Origin: Trichopria drosophilae
Taxonomy: Eukaryota; Arthropoda; Insecta; Hymenoptera; Diapriidae
NCBI GenBank assembly: GCA_030407085.1
Contig: CM059582.1
Location: 135,119,001 to 135,183,000, forward strand
Reading direction: 5' to 3'
DNA length: 64,000 bases
Shown piece after piece: positions 24,870 to 36,749 of the stretch (position 1 is the stretch's first letter; each line of letters opens with the position of its first letter). The notes beneath the pieces were generated by a model. It saw only the letters and a program-made list of their open reading frames with translations, had not been told where the DNA came from and made no database searches. The position numbers and the translations under genes were made by a program.

Positions 24870-25739
24870 TGGAAAAGAATATGGGAGATGCCAATATTGT
24901 TGTTTTTATGTTTATTTTAATCAGATGTTTATCAATAGGTTTTTAATAAAGAGAGATTTTAATCAAATTAAAAATGATACCTGTATGTTATTATTTGAGC
25001 GATCCTTATTACGATTAAAATATAAAGCCTTTCTCATTTAGCGTACATCACAAAGATGTACTCACATCTTTAGTATCAGTCATGACAGATTCTGGTTTTG
25101 CATCAGACAAATTTAATTATTTCGGTCCTAAACAGGACTGTCTCCGTATTGTTGGTTTAAGTCGCTAAATTAAAAATACATATTACGTACATTGAGTCAT
25201 TAAACATGAAGCGGTTAATCATTTGAAGAACATACCTCCGGTTCCGTTTTAACCAGTTGAAATGCATAACTTTAACGTCTTGATTAACAGCAGTGCAATT
25301 CACACATCCTTAAATAATCCTGAAAAAAACAAACATAATCACAAAGAATAGTATTATCATATTAAATATAAAATAAATTATAAATATTTGTCACTTGGCA
25401 ACTTATCTGATTGTAGTGAAGTTGTAAAGTAAGTTTCCGAATCAGCTGACGTGTCATAACATCAAATCCAACAAACTACACTCCGAAACGTCCGAAACCA
25501 TACCAGTCTTCCTAACCTAACCTAGCATGTAAGGCATGTTTACATGATTATACGGAAGACTTTTTCGATTAAGTAAATTGATGCGTATTAAAAAATAGTT
25601 TAATTATTAGCATTTTTCATATTTAATGCATAGATTTTTTAAATAAATCAGTTTCTTAATCGTAAACGTCAAAAGGTTGATAGATGAAAGCAGAGGGATA
25701 GCCGGCCATGTTGTTTTCCGATAATAACTTAAAAACGAT

Positions 25740-27225
25740 TCAAACGTTTGAGAAAGATTGCAAAAAAATCGTAAACCTTTTAAAGGATTTTGTATATCGA
25801 GGTGGGCTGGATCTAGTAACTTTCGATAATTCGTTTATTTTCGCATTATTTATTATGATATTCGGGAAATTGCTATATTTTCTCAATTCGCAAATGAATC
25901 GCAAACGTTTGAGACCGATTGCAAAAAAATCGCAAACATTTTAAAGGATTTTGTATACCGCGGCGGGCTGGATCTAGTAACTCTCCATAATTCATTTATT
26001 TTCGCATTATTTATTCTGATATTCGGGAGATTGCTATATTTTCTCAAATCGCAAACGAATCGCAAACGTTTGAGACCGATTGCAAAAAAATCGCAAACCT
26101 TTTAAGGGATTTTGAGGCGAACGTGAAGTTAGCCGACCATGTCGTTTTCCGAAAATAACATAAAAACGAAAAAGTCACAAACGAAAAATTGTTAATCGCC
26201 ATCATTTCCAAACGAATCGCAAACGTTTGACACCGATTGCAAAATGATCGCAAACGTTTCATAGGTTTTTGTATATCGAGGCGAGCTGGATCTAGTAACT
26301 TTCGATAATTCGTTTATTTTCGCCTTATTTATTATGATATTCGGGAGATTGCTATATTTTCTCAAATCGCAAACGAATCGCAAACGTTTGAAACCGATTG
26401 CAAAAAAATCGCAAACCTTTAAAGGATTTTATATATCGAGGCGAGCTGGATCTAGTAACTTTCAATAATTCTGTTTATTTTCGCATTATTTATTATGATA
26501 TTCGGGAAATTGCTATATTTTCTCAATTCGCAAACGATTGAGACCGATTGCAAAAAAATCGCAAACCTTTTAATTAATTTTGTATATCGAGGTGGGCTGG
26601 ATCTAGTAACTTTCGATAATTCGTCTATTTTTGCATTATTTATTGTGATATTCGGGAGATTGCTATATTTTCTCAATTCGCAAACGAATCGCAAACGATT
26701 GAGACCGATTGCAAAAAAATCGCAAACCTTTTAAAGGATTTTGTATATCGTGGCGGGCTGGATCTAGTAACTTTCGATAATTCGTCTATTTTTGCATTAT
26801 TTATTGTGATATTCGGGAGATTGCTATATTTTCTCAATTCGCAAACGTTTGAGATGGATTGCAAAAAAATCGCAAACCTTTTAATTAATTTCGTATATCG
26901 AGGTGGGCTGGATCTAGTAACTTTCGATAATTCGTTTATTTTCGCATTATTTATTGTGATATTCGGGAGATTGCTATATTTTCTCAATTCGCAAACGAAT
27001 CGCAAACGTTTGAAACCGATTGCAAAAAAATCGCAAACCTTTTAAAGGATTTTGTATATCGAGGCGAGCTGGATCTAGTAACTTTCGATAATTCGTCTAT
27101 TTTTGCATTATTTATTGTGATATTCGGGAGATTGCTATATTTTCTCAATTCGCAAACGAATCGCAAACGTTTGAGACCGATTGCAAAAAAATCGCAAACC
27201 TTTTAATGAATTTTGTATATAAGCG
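25740..27225 (-). repeat. Right-arm tandem array, 150/161-bp units
   Basis: These are the same units as the left arm in opposite orientation, about nine copies. One (about 26100-26270) is disrupted by a piece of the terminal sequence ACGTGAAGTTAGCC. Unit number differs between the arms (about 5.5 against 9), so the arrays expand or contract independently although the flanking arm sequence stays nearly identical. Confidence 0.9.
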
Positions 27226-27664
27226 ACATATAGGATAATTTATTTTTTTTTATTTTTCAAGTTATTGGAAAAAGCACTTTTAATTCATAATTCGCAAACG
27301 AATCGCAAACGATCAAGCCTAATTTGGGCGAAATTGGTCGATTGGTTGCCGAGTAATTGCGTTTTCAAAAATGCTAACGTGAAGTTAGCCGGCCATGTCG
27401 TTTTTTGCAAATAACTAAAAAACGACGAAATCGCAAACGAAAAATCGGTAATCGCAATCATTCGCAAACGATTCGCGCTATTTACGATCGATTACGTTAC
27501 AATGGCCGGTTAACTTCACGGAGGTCAACATGCATGCTATTTATGGAGAACCCAGGTAAGAAAAGAATCCCAAGTGATTGAAGGGATGAATAATTAGGAA
27601 AGGAAAACTATATCTATGCTGACTCATCCCGAATTATTATGTAAAGGAAATTAGTTAATACAAA

Positions 27665-29061
27665 AATCCAACAGGCAGACTAGCAACGTGGGGACTAGAA
27701 TTTCTCGAATACGATTACGAAATAAAGTACAGGAAAGGAACACTAAACTACATACCGGACGCACTCTCACGCAAATATGAAACACATAACACAAAACACA
27801 CAGAACACTTATCACCGCTGTCAGAAAGACAAACAGACAATTGGTACAACAAACAAAAAACAACAGTCCAAAACAATGAAGACTTATATCCAGAATGGAA
27901 ATTCGAAAACGAACAACTCTACAGATACATACCAGACCCACTACACAGCAACATTAGACCAGACCCAAACCCATGGAAATTAGTAATACCGTACTCACAA
28001 CACAAAAAAATACTACAAGAAAACCACGACGACACACAAGCCGGACACATGGGAATAGAAAAAACTTACAAAAAAATAGCGAAATCATATTACCGGCCAG
28101 GACTATACAAAGATGTACTAAAATACATAAAACACTGCGACATATGCCAGAAAGTCAAAATAATACAACAACGACCAGCCGGACACATGACAAACAGACA
28201 AATAGGAGAACCATGGACAACAATAACAACAGATATAATGGGACCAGAACCATTATCAAAAAAACGTAATCAATACTTACTGGTATTTCAGGATATAACA
28301 ACGAAATGGGCAGAACTAATACCAATAAAAAAAGCTAATGCACAAACAATAAAAGACACGCTATTAACACACATAATAATGAGATAGGGCACACCCAAAA
28401 CAATACTATCAGACAACGGAACCATACATTAACAAAATCATAAAAAACATAACACAATAACTAGGAATAAAACACGATACAACACCACTGTATCACCCAC
28501 AAGCAAACCCAACAGAAAGAACAAACCGAACAATAAAAACAATGATACAAGCATATCTAGAACAAAACCACAGAGAATGGGACATAAACATACACGACTA
28601 CCAATTCGCACTAAATACATCTTATCACACATCAACACAATACACACTAGCATTCCTAAACTTAGGAAGAGAATTACTACCAATACACTCAACAAGAAAC
28701 CAAATAGAAAAAACCACACGAATAATACCTAACGCACCACAAGATTGGATAGACAGATTAAAAACAATAAACTCATACAGAGATGAAATACATAAAAACA
28801 TACAACAGGCACAAAACAAACAACTACACAACTACAATTTACGACACAGAGAAATATAATTCAATATAGAAGACAAGTATTAAAGAAAGACTATCACTAC
28901 CATCAGCAGCAAACTACACATCAGTTAAATTAAACAAACTTTACTCAGGAGCATACATAATAAAACAAAAACTATCACCAACAACATACACACTAAAAAC
29001 AGAAACGGGGAAAAACATAGGGAAATGGGCAATAAAAGACCTCAAACCATACCTAACATAA
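27665..29061 (+). pseudogene. A-rich Ty3/gypsy pol remnant (RNase H end to integrase)
   Basis: From 27665 one frame runs to TAG at 28385-28387. It holds the RNase H tail (LEFLEYDYEIKYRKG, then PDALSR), the integrase HHCC zinc finger (H...AGHMGIEKTY ... HCDICQK) and the first integrase Asp in TTDIMGP. After the TAG the sequence continues as integrase (ILSDNGT with the second Asp, HPQANPTER with the catalytic Glu), with a frame change near 28428 and a TAA near 28457. The last part to 29061 (LYSGAYII ... GKWAIKDLKPYL) is the usual pol C-terminus, again in shifted frames. Protease, reverse transcriptase, gag and the 5' LTR are absent. The coding strand is strikingly rich in A and poor in T. It abuts the Foldback element, separated by about 130 bases. 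Confidence 0.85.
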
Positions 29062-29346
29062 ATAACTTTCATTAGAGTAAAATGGAAACACAAAAAAAAA
29101 GGGTTATTACCAACCCCAGCAATACCACCCAACACAAACTTGTACCCAAAGTTTGGAAGACCAGGCCTACTGCCCATGCCAAGAGGCCCACCAAACGCAA
29201 CATTATACACAAAACACAGCAACAAAACAAACACAAAAACAAATATACTAACAAAATACAAAAGAAACACAGATACAAAAAAATCAACACAACAACAATT
29301 TACACAGAAAATAACACACACACATGCCGAAGAGAGGGGGGGGGGG

Positions 29347-29600
29347 TGTAACGGACCGTTACAAAGAGTGAACAGAGAGAGAAAGAGTGGGGGCGACGCG
29401 TTCTGCGCAACGTGGCCCCACAAGGTTGAGTTGGTGTTGTGCGCGCGAGTGACTCGCTAAACTTACAATTAGGAATAAATAAAGTGCCCGTAGGGGAATA
29501 CGCATAGGATAAGTTAATTTGTAAGTGTCCATTTATAATTTAATAAATTCTCTTGTAACCTTACGTGATGTAATTTTACTGCGGCCCTAGTCCCGTTACA
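29347..29600 (+). repeat. 3' LTR of the A-rich gypsy element
   Basis: A purine tract GAGAGGGGGG... (about 29333-29346) directly precedes TGTAACGG, and the LTR ends CCGTTACA at 29600, giving 8-base inverted termini. Inside are AATAAA at about 29475 and again near 29542. Length is 254 bp. No matching 5' LTR lies in the window, so no LTR pair can be dated. Confidence 0.85.
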
Positions 29601-29604
29601 GAGG

Positions 29605-30240
29605 GTCCCGATAAAATACCTTTCATGAAAATACACGTCCAACTAAAATACGATACTTATTCAAAATTTACACATTCCTCAGAGACGTTCATTACATTAA
29701 TAAACGAATCTAATTCGGTCAGCTCGTAACATCGCGTTTGGGTATATTGCAATTCTACCATAAAGATAAATCTCTCGAAAATAATTGCTAGCTTGTTCGA
29801 AAACGATCGTGTATATACAATGTAGTCCTAATAAGATACGCTTCGTAAAAGTTAAAGACCCGATAAAATACAGTACACATACTCAATTTTAATTTTCTAT
29901 TCAGATGTCATTATATTAAAAAATGTTTTATGGCGAACAATTTGTAACAGGATGTTTTATATTACTTTCCGATACTGTACAGGAAACTGGTCGTTATCAT
30001 TGGCCCTTCGTTCCAGGTCATTCCTGCCTAAAGAATTTAGTCCTGATAAGACCCCTGCAAAAACTGAAGCATTAGGCAAGCGTCAAAAGTTGCTCCTTAT
30101 GGTACGCTTATGGTACGCTTAATTAACCCTTTGCGCTTCTTTAAGCGTGACTTAAGGGTGAATTTGCACCACATTTTTGGCAGGAATACGCTTCGTATAC
30201 GTTTCAGACCCTATAAAATAGGACCATTATGTGCATTTTA
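29605..30240 (+). repeat. GTCCCGATAAAATAC repeat field, copy A
   Basis: The first 310 bases align with 32871-33175 in the same orientation. The motif GTCCCGATAAAATAC or close variants occurs at 29605, 29825, 29857, 30040 and 30207, with ATACGCTTCGTA repeated beside two of them. It begins four bases after the gypsy LTR. No open frame or TIR was found. The family is not recognised. Confidence 0.7.
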
Positions 30241-30417
30241 TCTGTTGACGAATCTTTTTTATGAAGGACATAATTTAACGACTGAATTTTATATTTTTCT
30301 GAATGATTGCAGTTATTCAATTCACTAATCATTAGGTGTTTCGGATAGGAAGCGACATTTAATAGAAACCTCCACCAAAATGGGATGAAACATACATTTT
30401 AATCACTTTCTTAGATA

Positions 30418-30837
30418 CACGGAGAGACTGCTCGTTTGGCTGCGGTACGATGTTATCCGAGAGAGTCCCGAACGTTAGGCACTGCACGTTCCGCATTTTC
30501 GGACCGCAGCCAGCCGAAAATTGGTTCTGGGCTATCCGATAGTTGGCGTGCTGGTGACATGCGTATAGTCATAGCGTAACGCGATATTTCGGACCGTTAC
30601 ACAACAACGTATGTCGGATTCTTGGTTACCGCGCAATATAATTGTATGTATATATCAAAGTACTGCGAGCCCTGGTACGATTTTTCGTATTTCCGCGCAT
30701 CAACATTTTTGGCTGGCAGCAGTCCTGAAAAATTCCGACTTCTCCCATCAAAACAATCAGTCTGCGCCGGTACCTTACCTACCATGGCGCTGTTATACTC
30801 TAAATAGTCTGGCACCTGTACGAAGAGTCTCTCCGTG
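30418..30837. mobile_element. MITE, 420 bp, CACGGAGAGAC ends
   Basis: The terminal inverted repeats are about 18 bases (CACGGAGAGACTGCTCGT against ACGAAGAGTCTCTCCGTG), with TA on both sides (30416-30417 and 30838-30839). There is no coding content. It is a Tc1/mariner-type non-autonomous element. Confidence 0.8.
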
Positions 30838-30876
30838 TACCGGGCTAGAGGCGTCACATGCGAAATAATTGGTTAA

Positions 30877-32040
30877 CCCCTTCGCTGCGGATGACAAAGA
30901 TCTTTGTCATTTAGGACTTTTCTCTGACTGCGGCAAAAACGAAAATCTTTGTCATCACATAAATTAGTCTAATGAAGTCAATAACATATCCAATTTAAAA
31001 ACTTGACCATTTCTAGCCAGCCTAAGGTATACCGAACAACATGCCATTGTCCTTTTTTAAAAACATGTTGTCAAAAAAAAGATACAAGTTCTTAAAATAT
31101 GTTGTTTTTACGATTTTGTAAAAATCTTTGTCATGAGCTATGTCGCCGTATTAGGTCAATTTCTGCATTAAAAATTAATGATATCGTTTGAAACTTGCTA
31201 CTCAGGGGTTTTCGAGGTCGCCGATTACAAATCTGATGATATATTTTGAAAATTCAAAATGGCGGATTCAATACCGCGGGTTAATGTTAGCCTTCCCCCG
31301 TTAGCTTCGATATACAATGTGTACTTACACACTTTACTACGAGAATGTTCGAGAAAGGTCTTCAAAGTGCATTTTTTTCGGTTTTTATATACTTTTGTTT
31401 AAAATTGTTTCTAAAATAAAAACTGTAACATATTGAACTCAAAAAATCAGTGTTTTTTTTCCACATGTAACACGATAACTCAGGAGTACATAACAAAATT
31501 TTACACGGAACAATCTGGGTAGATAATAAACTCTGTAAAATATCTGTAAAAACTAAAAATATAGATTTGTAGCTGCAGAATCGAACAAGTTTTTGATAAA
31601 CATACAAAATTCGGTATAAATATTCTATAAATAATCACGAGAGTGTTTCTATTGCCAACCTACCACGAGCAGCATTATTGACATATGAATAACAAACTGC
31701 CGTAATATTTTACATGCAAAAACTTATATAAGATTCGTAATCAGTTCGAATTTTGATTAAGACGTCCGCCATATTGAATCCGCCATTTTGAGTTTATCAA
31801 AAATGTAACTTCAGATTCGTAATTAACGAACCCGAAAACCTCTGAGTAACAAGTGTCAGGCGAAATGATTGGTATTTAGAAAATTTGCCCGCAATATTGA
31901 ATCCACCATTTGAAACTTTCAAAATCGGACTTCAAATTCGTAATCGGCGTCCCAAGAAACCCCTATATACCAAGTTACAGTAAAATTTTTTTTCCCGCAT
32001 TTTGGGCACTTTTTGTGAAATTCTCGCCGCAGCGAAGGGG
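30877..32040. mobile_element. piggyBac-type MITE, 1164 bp
   Basis: TTAA flanks both ends (30873-30876 and 32041-32044), the diagnostic piggyBac target duplication. The 14-base termini are exact inverted copies (CCCCTTCGCTGCGG at left). Just inside the left end is a perfect 20-base palindrome (30891-30910, centred on AAAGATCTTT), and its half site ATCTTTGTCAT recurs near 30942 and 31126. Internal patches around AATGGCGGATTCAATA occur as imperfect repeats. No transposase remains, so the element depends on enzyme from elsewhere. Confidence 0.9.
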
Positions 32041-32044
32041 TTAA

Positions 32045-32870
32045 TAAATTTATAAGTTTGATGGTGTTTCGCACTCACGGACTCATCAGTGGGGTTATGC
32101 GAGCGGGCTCTCCCCATACAATGATCACCAATATTATGAAATATTTATAAAGAAGTCTTAATATTTCACATGCAAATGTTCACACACCCACAGATAAAAT
32201 CGATGAGCTGCCATCTCAGGACTGAATGCCGACCATCTTGCCTTCCAGGCCGTCTTGTTTTCCAAAGCCAACCCTTACAAAAACAACACTCGACTAAAAC
32301 AACAACGATTTACCCCTTACCTCTAATTGTTCATAACGTATCTATTTTCTATTGGCAACATCCTACCCCATAAATTTAAGGACACTTAAATTTCTAACTA
32401 TTCTGACGTTAATCAACTAGCAGCCCGAGACACAACACGCAGCCTGACCCAATATTAATAAACCCAACATGAAGTCTCGTCAAAGGGCGCACATACAACT
32501 CAATAGACCGAGGGTACAGGTCTTCCATCATACCACAAAGAAATATTTAAAATCGAGACAAAGCTGAAGCAAAGACTGAATTCTGAAATTATGTACGAAA
32601 TTGACAGAAAGTATAAAATGTAATGTGAATAAGATCACTTAGCGAGGTTGGATTCATGCATTATACATTAGACGACTTTATAACGCAATCACTTCAAGCA
32701 CCTGCCTTTATGGTGTCATAAATGGGCTCGTACATATACTCAATTATTCATGACGTATCCATTTTCTATCGGCATCATTTACGATAATTATTAATTACGA
32801 GCATAAATAATCTAATCCTAGCTAGGGTCTCGATAATCTCCTGGATAATCTCGATAATGTACAATAAAGG
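32045..32870. other. Intergenic DNA
   Basis: Nothing coding is seen. A small cluster of GATAATC words (32826-32865) leads into repeat copy B. Confidence 0.45.
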
Positions 32871-33595
32871 GTCCCGATAAAATACCTTTCGTGTCAATAT
32901 ACGTCCTACTAAAATACGATACTTATTCAAAATGTGCACTTTCCTCATAGACGTTGATTACATTAATAACCGAATCTAATTCGGCCAATTCGTAACATCA
33001 TGTTTGTGTAGATTGCATTTCTACCCTAAAGAGAAATTTCTCGAAAATAAATACTAGCTTGTCAGAAAAAGATCGGGCGCATACAATGTAGTCCTGATAA
33101 GATACGCGTCATGTAAGTTAAAGATCCGATAAAATACGGTACACGTAGCCAATTTTCTTTTTCTGTACAGATGCTCATTATATTGCAAATAATGTTGAAT
33201 AGCGGCAAATTTATAGTAGGATGTGATTATTTTACTTTACTGTACTTAATTTATGCAACGTAAATTATTTTATTCATCCATACATTATGTATATGTTTCA
33301 CCTGTGTTCCGATACTCTCTGCTTCATATTAACAAATGCGTACATCTGTGGTCCTGATAAAATACGCTAGGCATATAATTGACCCAGAATGTAGGTCCCG
33401 ATAAAATACCGCATGTATAAGTAGTCCCGATAAAAACGTCCTGATAAAATACATTACGTATAAATAGTCCCGATAATTTTTCCGCGAAACTAAGGAGTAC
33501 ATTAAAAAACTACTTTCAGTCGTGGATTAAGAATGGTTTTTTTACTTAATGTATGCACTTTAATTATTATGTACACTTAGGTCCCGATAAAATAC
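32871..33595 (+). repeat. GTCCCGATAAAATAC repeat field, copy B
   Basis: The motif starts at 32871, 33091, 33123, 33351, 33395, 33424, 33438, 33467 and 33581, all on the plus strand. The first three have exactly the spacing of copy A (220 then 32). The later sites are closer together (14-44 bases), like a short tandem array. It is followed by an (AT)n tract at about 33602-33617. Confidence 0.7.
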
Positions 33596-33617
33596 GTTAC
33601 GCATATATATATATATA

Positions 33618-34394
33618 TAGAAGTAATGAATTACATACAAATATAAGGAATATATAACATTAATATACTAAATAGACAAACATACAACATGACAAAATCC
33701 CAATACTTCTACGACATAAGTGGAAATTAGCATTCATAACAACGACTCTATTTTTATTTGTTTATAACCCTACGTCCACTATAATTAAAATTGGTGGAAT
33801 ATATTAGTCACTCCACGAATATAGTGGATCATCACAGTAGATAGTATACAATCGACTATTACAAGGTCCAACCATAACCTGCACTAACTGCGAAGTGACA
33901 GGTTCGACCCAATAAAATATAAGCTAAACTCGATAGCATCTTTTACAACTTACTGAGCTAATTATAGGTAAGGCAAATTTAATCAACTGTTGATTAAATT
34001 AATATAAATAATTAAAATTATTGAACAACAAATATAAATTTATAACGTACACACCAATACATATGGTGAACGGGGATTAAAATGCAAAACAATTAACTTC
34101 ACAAATTTTGATTATATTCTAAAAATTATAACGTGTTTCAAAATTGTCAATTTTTTTTAATTTTCCGAAATTTTCAATTTTTTTAATTATTTTTCAAAAT
34201 TTTTCAAAATTTTCATTTTTTTTAAATTTTGTTAAAATTTTTTTTTTCTTCTAAATTTGTCAACATTTTGAAATTTCTCAAAATATTTCCATATTTTACA
34301 TTTTTGAATTTTTTTTTTTTCTTTCGCAACTGTTAATTTTCCATATTCCCTTTCTGCCTTGTTCATTGGAGAAATTTATTGTTTTCTCAACTGT
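33618..34394. other. AT-rich leader before the gypsy gag
   Basis: The second half (34130-34325) is an extended T-rich stretch with AATTTT/TTTCAAAA repeats. An LTR or primer-binding site for the downstream element would be expected here, but none matches the 3' LTR at 40851, so the 5' end of that element is lost or replaced. Confidence 0.5.
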
Positions 34395-34402
34395 TATATA
34401 AG
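34395..34402 (+). promoter_or_regulatory. TATA box before gag
   Basis: TATATAAG lies about 65 bases upstream of an ATG in excellent Kozak context (CCACCATGG at 34456-34464). It is the best core promoter candidate for the gag transcript. Confidence 0.5.
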
Positions 34403-34460
34403 TAGTTATAAAACATAAGTACTCCTAGATTGCCCCACCAAGTACGACACAACTTCCACC

Positions 34461-36137
34461 ATGGCGACTAATTACGCGCTCTCGCAAGAGATACAAAAAT
34501 ATGAACGCTGCCTACGATTATTTTGGCGCGAAAAAGATCCTGTTGACGTAATTAAAATCATGGATTACGAAAAATTAAATGCGGCGGGAAGCTTCGATAC
34601 CCTTCGCGACAGATTTTTCCGCTTCAAAATTCGTCAAACTTTTGGAGAAGCAACAGCTCCATGGAATCCTCAAATAGACGAAAGAGATCACAACGATGCG
34701 GTAACAATAGTTGGCCTAACCCAACAACCATCAGTAGATGAAAATATAGTTAACTACCACGAACAAGTTCCTGAAAACAGAAACTCAAGACGAGTTACAA
34801 CATCAATAGATGACCTATTATTGGAGGAACCAATAATAACAACCACGGGGGAAATAACAACAGCCACAACTACAACACCACCTATTGCGACAGTATCAAC
34901 CAGCATTCCACAAACCTCCACAAACACAGCCTTCGCGACAGGAACGCAGACAACATACCACGTGAGAGCTAACCAATCAATGTGGAGCTCCACGCAGCAA
35001 CCTGCAGCATACGTTCCACAAAATCAGAATATTATGAACAACGACTTCACTTTTCCTCAGCCAAGACAACAATTCATGAACAATCATACCAACCAGTGGG
35101 GTTCCATTCTTCAACCCCAAGACAATTTCACTACTCAATTCAGACCAACGCAAACTTTTAATCGCTATCCAAGATGGAATGAACCGCCATTCTATCAAAG
35201 TGGAATACCAATCCATCCACATCAATTTAGAGAATCAACGCCTCCTCCACGTCATGAGGAACTTTATACTCCTCACCAGTTTCGGCGGTCTGACTGGTCA
35301 TACGACATCCCGCCTTACTCTCAGGCAGCACACCCCCCCCCCCTTCGCGTTTAGTTTAAGGGAGGGGGGGGTCTGGACCCGTGGAACACGCCACTTGGTC
35401 CCAGAAGACAAGATGTGCGTAGTGGTTATGGATATCCCGGAAGATGGGGACGGGAGGATAAGGCGTGCGAAACCCTAAGAAAGTGGGGTATGTCATTCAG
35501 TGGTACTTCGACAGAAGACCCCGAAGAATTTTTAGAAAATGTTACGGAATGCGCCGAGAGCATGAACCTCGCATCAGAGGATGTATTGCGAGCGCTACCA
35601 GCGATTCTGCGAGGTGAGGCAAAAATGTGGCATCGCTCCTACAAAGGCAAGTGGCAGAATTGGAGACAGTTCGTCGAAGATTTCCGCAAACAGTTTAGCA
35701 GGGAGGATATTCAATCCCAATTATATCTAGAAGCGCGAAACCGCACACAAGGCCGGGAGGAACGAGTAGCATCCTTTTTCATTAAAATAAGGGCCATTCT
35801 TGACAGAATGCCAGAACCATTGCCCCTCGCCCAACAATTGAACCTAGCTTATGAAAATCTATTTCCTGAGATACAGGAAAAGGTATCAAGACGTCAATGC
35901 TCGTCACTCGAACATCTACAGGAACTAGCAAGAGAAGTGGAGGAGGGCATTCGGAGACGGAGGCTATTCCGCCCACCTCCTTCAGCTGATAATGCTCTTC
36001 TGCCGGGAACCGCGTACCGTCCACCTGAAAGAGCGCGGCGAAATAGAGCTGCGGCGGTTGAAGACGAACCATGTGACAAAGTCACGATATTATCTAACGA
36101 TAAAATTTCTAGAATGATAATTATAAGTAAGCAATAA
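34461..36137 (+). pseudogene. Ty3/gypsy gag, frameshifted at a C/G run
   Basis: The first frame (34461-35354, 297 codons) has a basic N-terminus and a long low-complexity Thr/Gln/Pro-rich middle. At a run of about twelve Cs (near 35329-35342), followed 15 bases later by eight Gs, the frame is lost. Gag resumes in another frame through 36137 with a typical retrotransposon-gag domain (FSGTSTEDPEEFLENV, MWHRSYKGKWQNWRQFVEDF, then ARNRTQGREERV). Gag proteins form the cytoplasmic particle that packages element RNA. The zinc-knuckle nucleocapsid and the protease that should follow are absent; the frame ends in unrelated sequence. The complementary C and G runs could form a hairpin, so programmed slippage cannot be excluded, but a simple slip mutation is likelier. 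Confidence 0.75.
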
Positions 36138-36418
36138 TAATACGCGTCGTAAGAACGGCAAGTTCTCTCTCGGCAGTGGGAGCGAGAGGCATGCGAGTTG
36201 CGCCGGCCCGAGTATTAGTAAGAGAAGGACGCTCGAGCTCTCCCGTCGATCGCCGGTTTGTTGTGTCGGCGACGGCGTCTCCCATCGTGCGACGAAGAGG
36301 CGACGATCGGCGAGCTGAACACGCGTGTGTGTATGTGTCCAGGCGCTACACACACTAGCGCGGTATATTACGCACCAATGCACGATTCAAAATTTAAAGA
36401 AAATTAGCGAGAGAGGTG

Positions 36419-36454
36419 GAAAATCGTCATCGGTCAGTACCGATGACGATTTTC
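36419..36454. repeat. Perfect 16-bp stem hairpin
   Basis: GAAAATCGTCATCGGT is followed by the 4-base loop CAGT and then its exact reverse complement. It stands alone in non-coding sequence between gag and pol. Confidence 0.9.
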
Positions 36455-36749
36455 AAATTTAGTACGGTCGTGATAGCGAGACAATAAGGAGTAAAAAAAA
36501 TCGTCGCGTCGGTGGTAGAGTTAACGGTCGTATTTTTTTGTGGTGGTTGTGGTGTGGAGTGAGGTGAGGGTGCCAGCAGCAATTGGTGAGAGAGAGTGAG
36601 AGAGAGAAGAAGGTAGCGAGAAAGAGAGAGAGAGGAAGATAGGGCGAGAAACAGAGAGAGACAGGAAGAGAAGAAGAAAAGAAAAGGTAAGGCGGCATAG
36701 CCGAAGGATTAAACGAGTAATCATTTAATACCAAAAATTTAACGATTCG

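Larger units (their letters stand above)
21066..27525. mobile_element. Foldback-like element, 6.46 kb, 9-bp TSD
   Basis: The two ends are inverted copies (ACCTCCGTGAAGTT at left, AACTTCACGGAGGT at right), and an identical 9-base sequence, CAACATGCA, flanks both: 21057-21065 and 27526-27534. Inverted arms run continuously inward: 21066 to about 23600 against about 24170 to 27525. Each arm holds, from outside in, a tandem array of 150/161-base units, a roughly 550-base unique block, and the 3' half of a DDE transposase gene. The loop (about 23600-24170) holds only the transposase N-terminus. A 9-bp duplication is typical of Foldback and Mutator-like elements, not of TA-targeting mariner elements. 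The perfect TSD implies a young insertion. Mobility now would need enzyme in trans, because both transposase copies are broken. Confidence 0.9.

Noticed and set aside
25708..27166. Similar repeated frames in the right arm (FVYRGGLDLVTFDNSFIFALFI)
   Set aside because: Same periodic DNA read in the other orientation.
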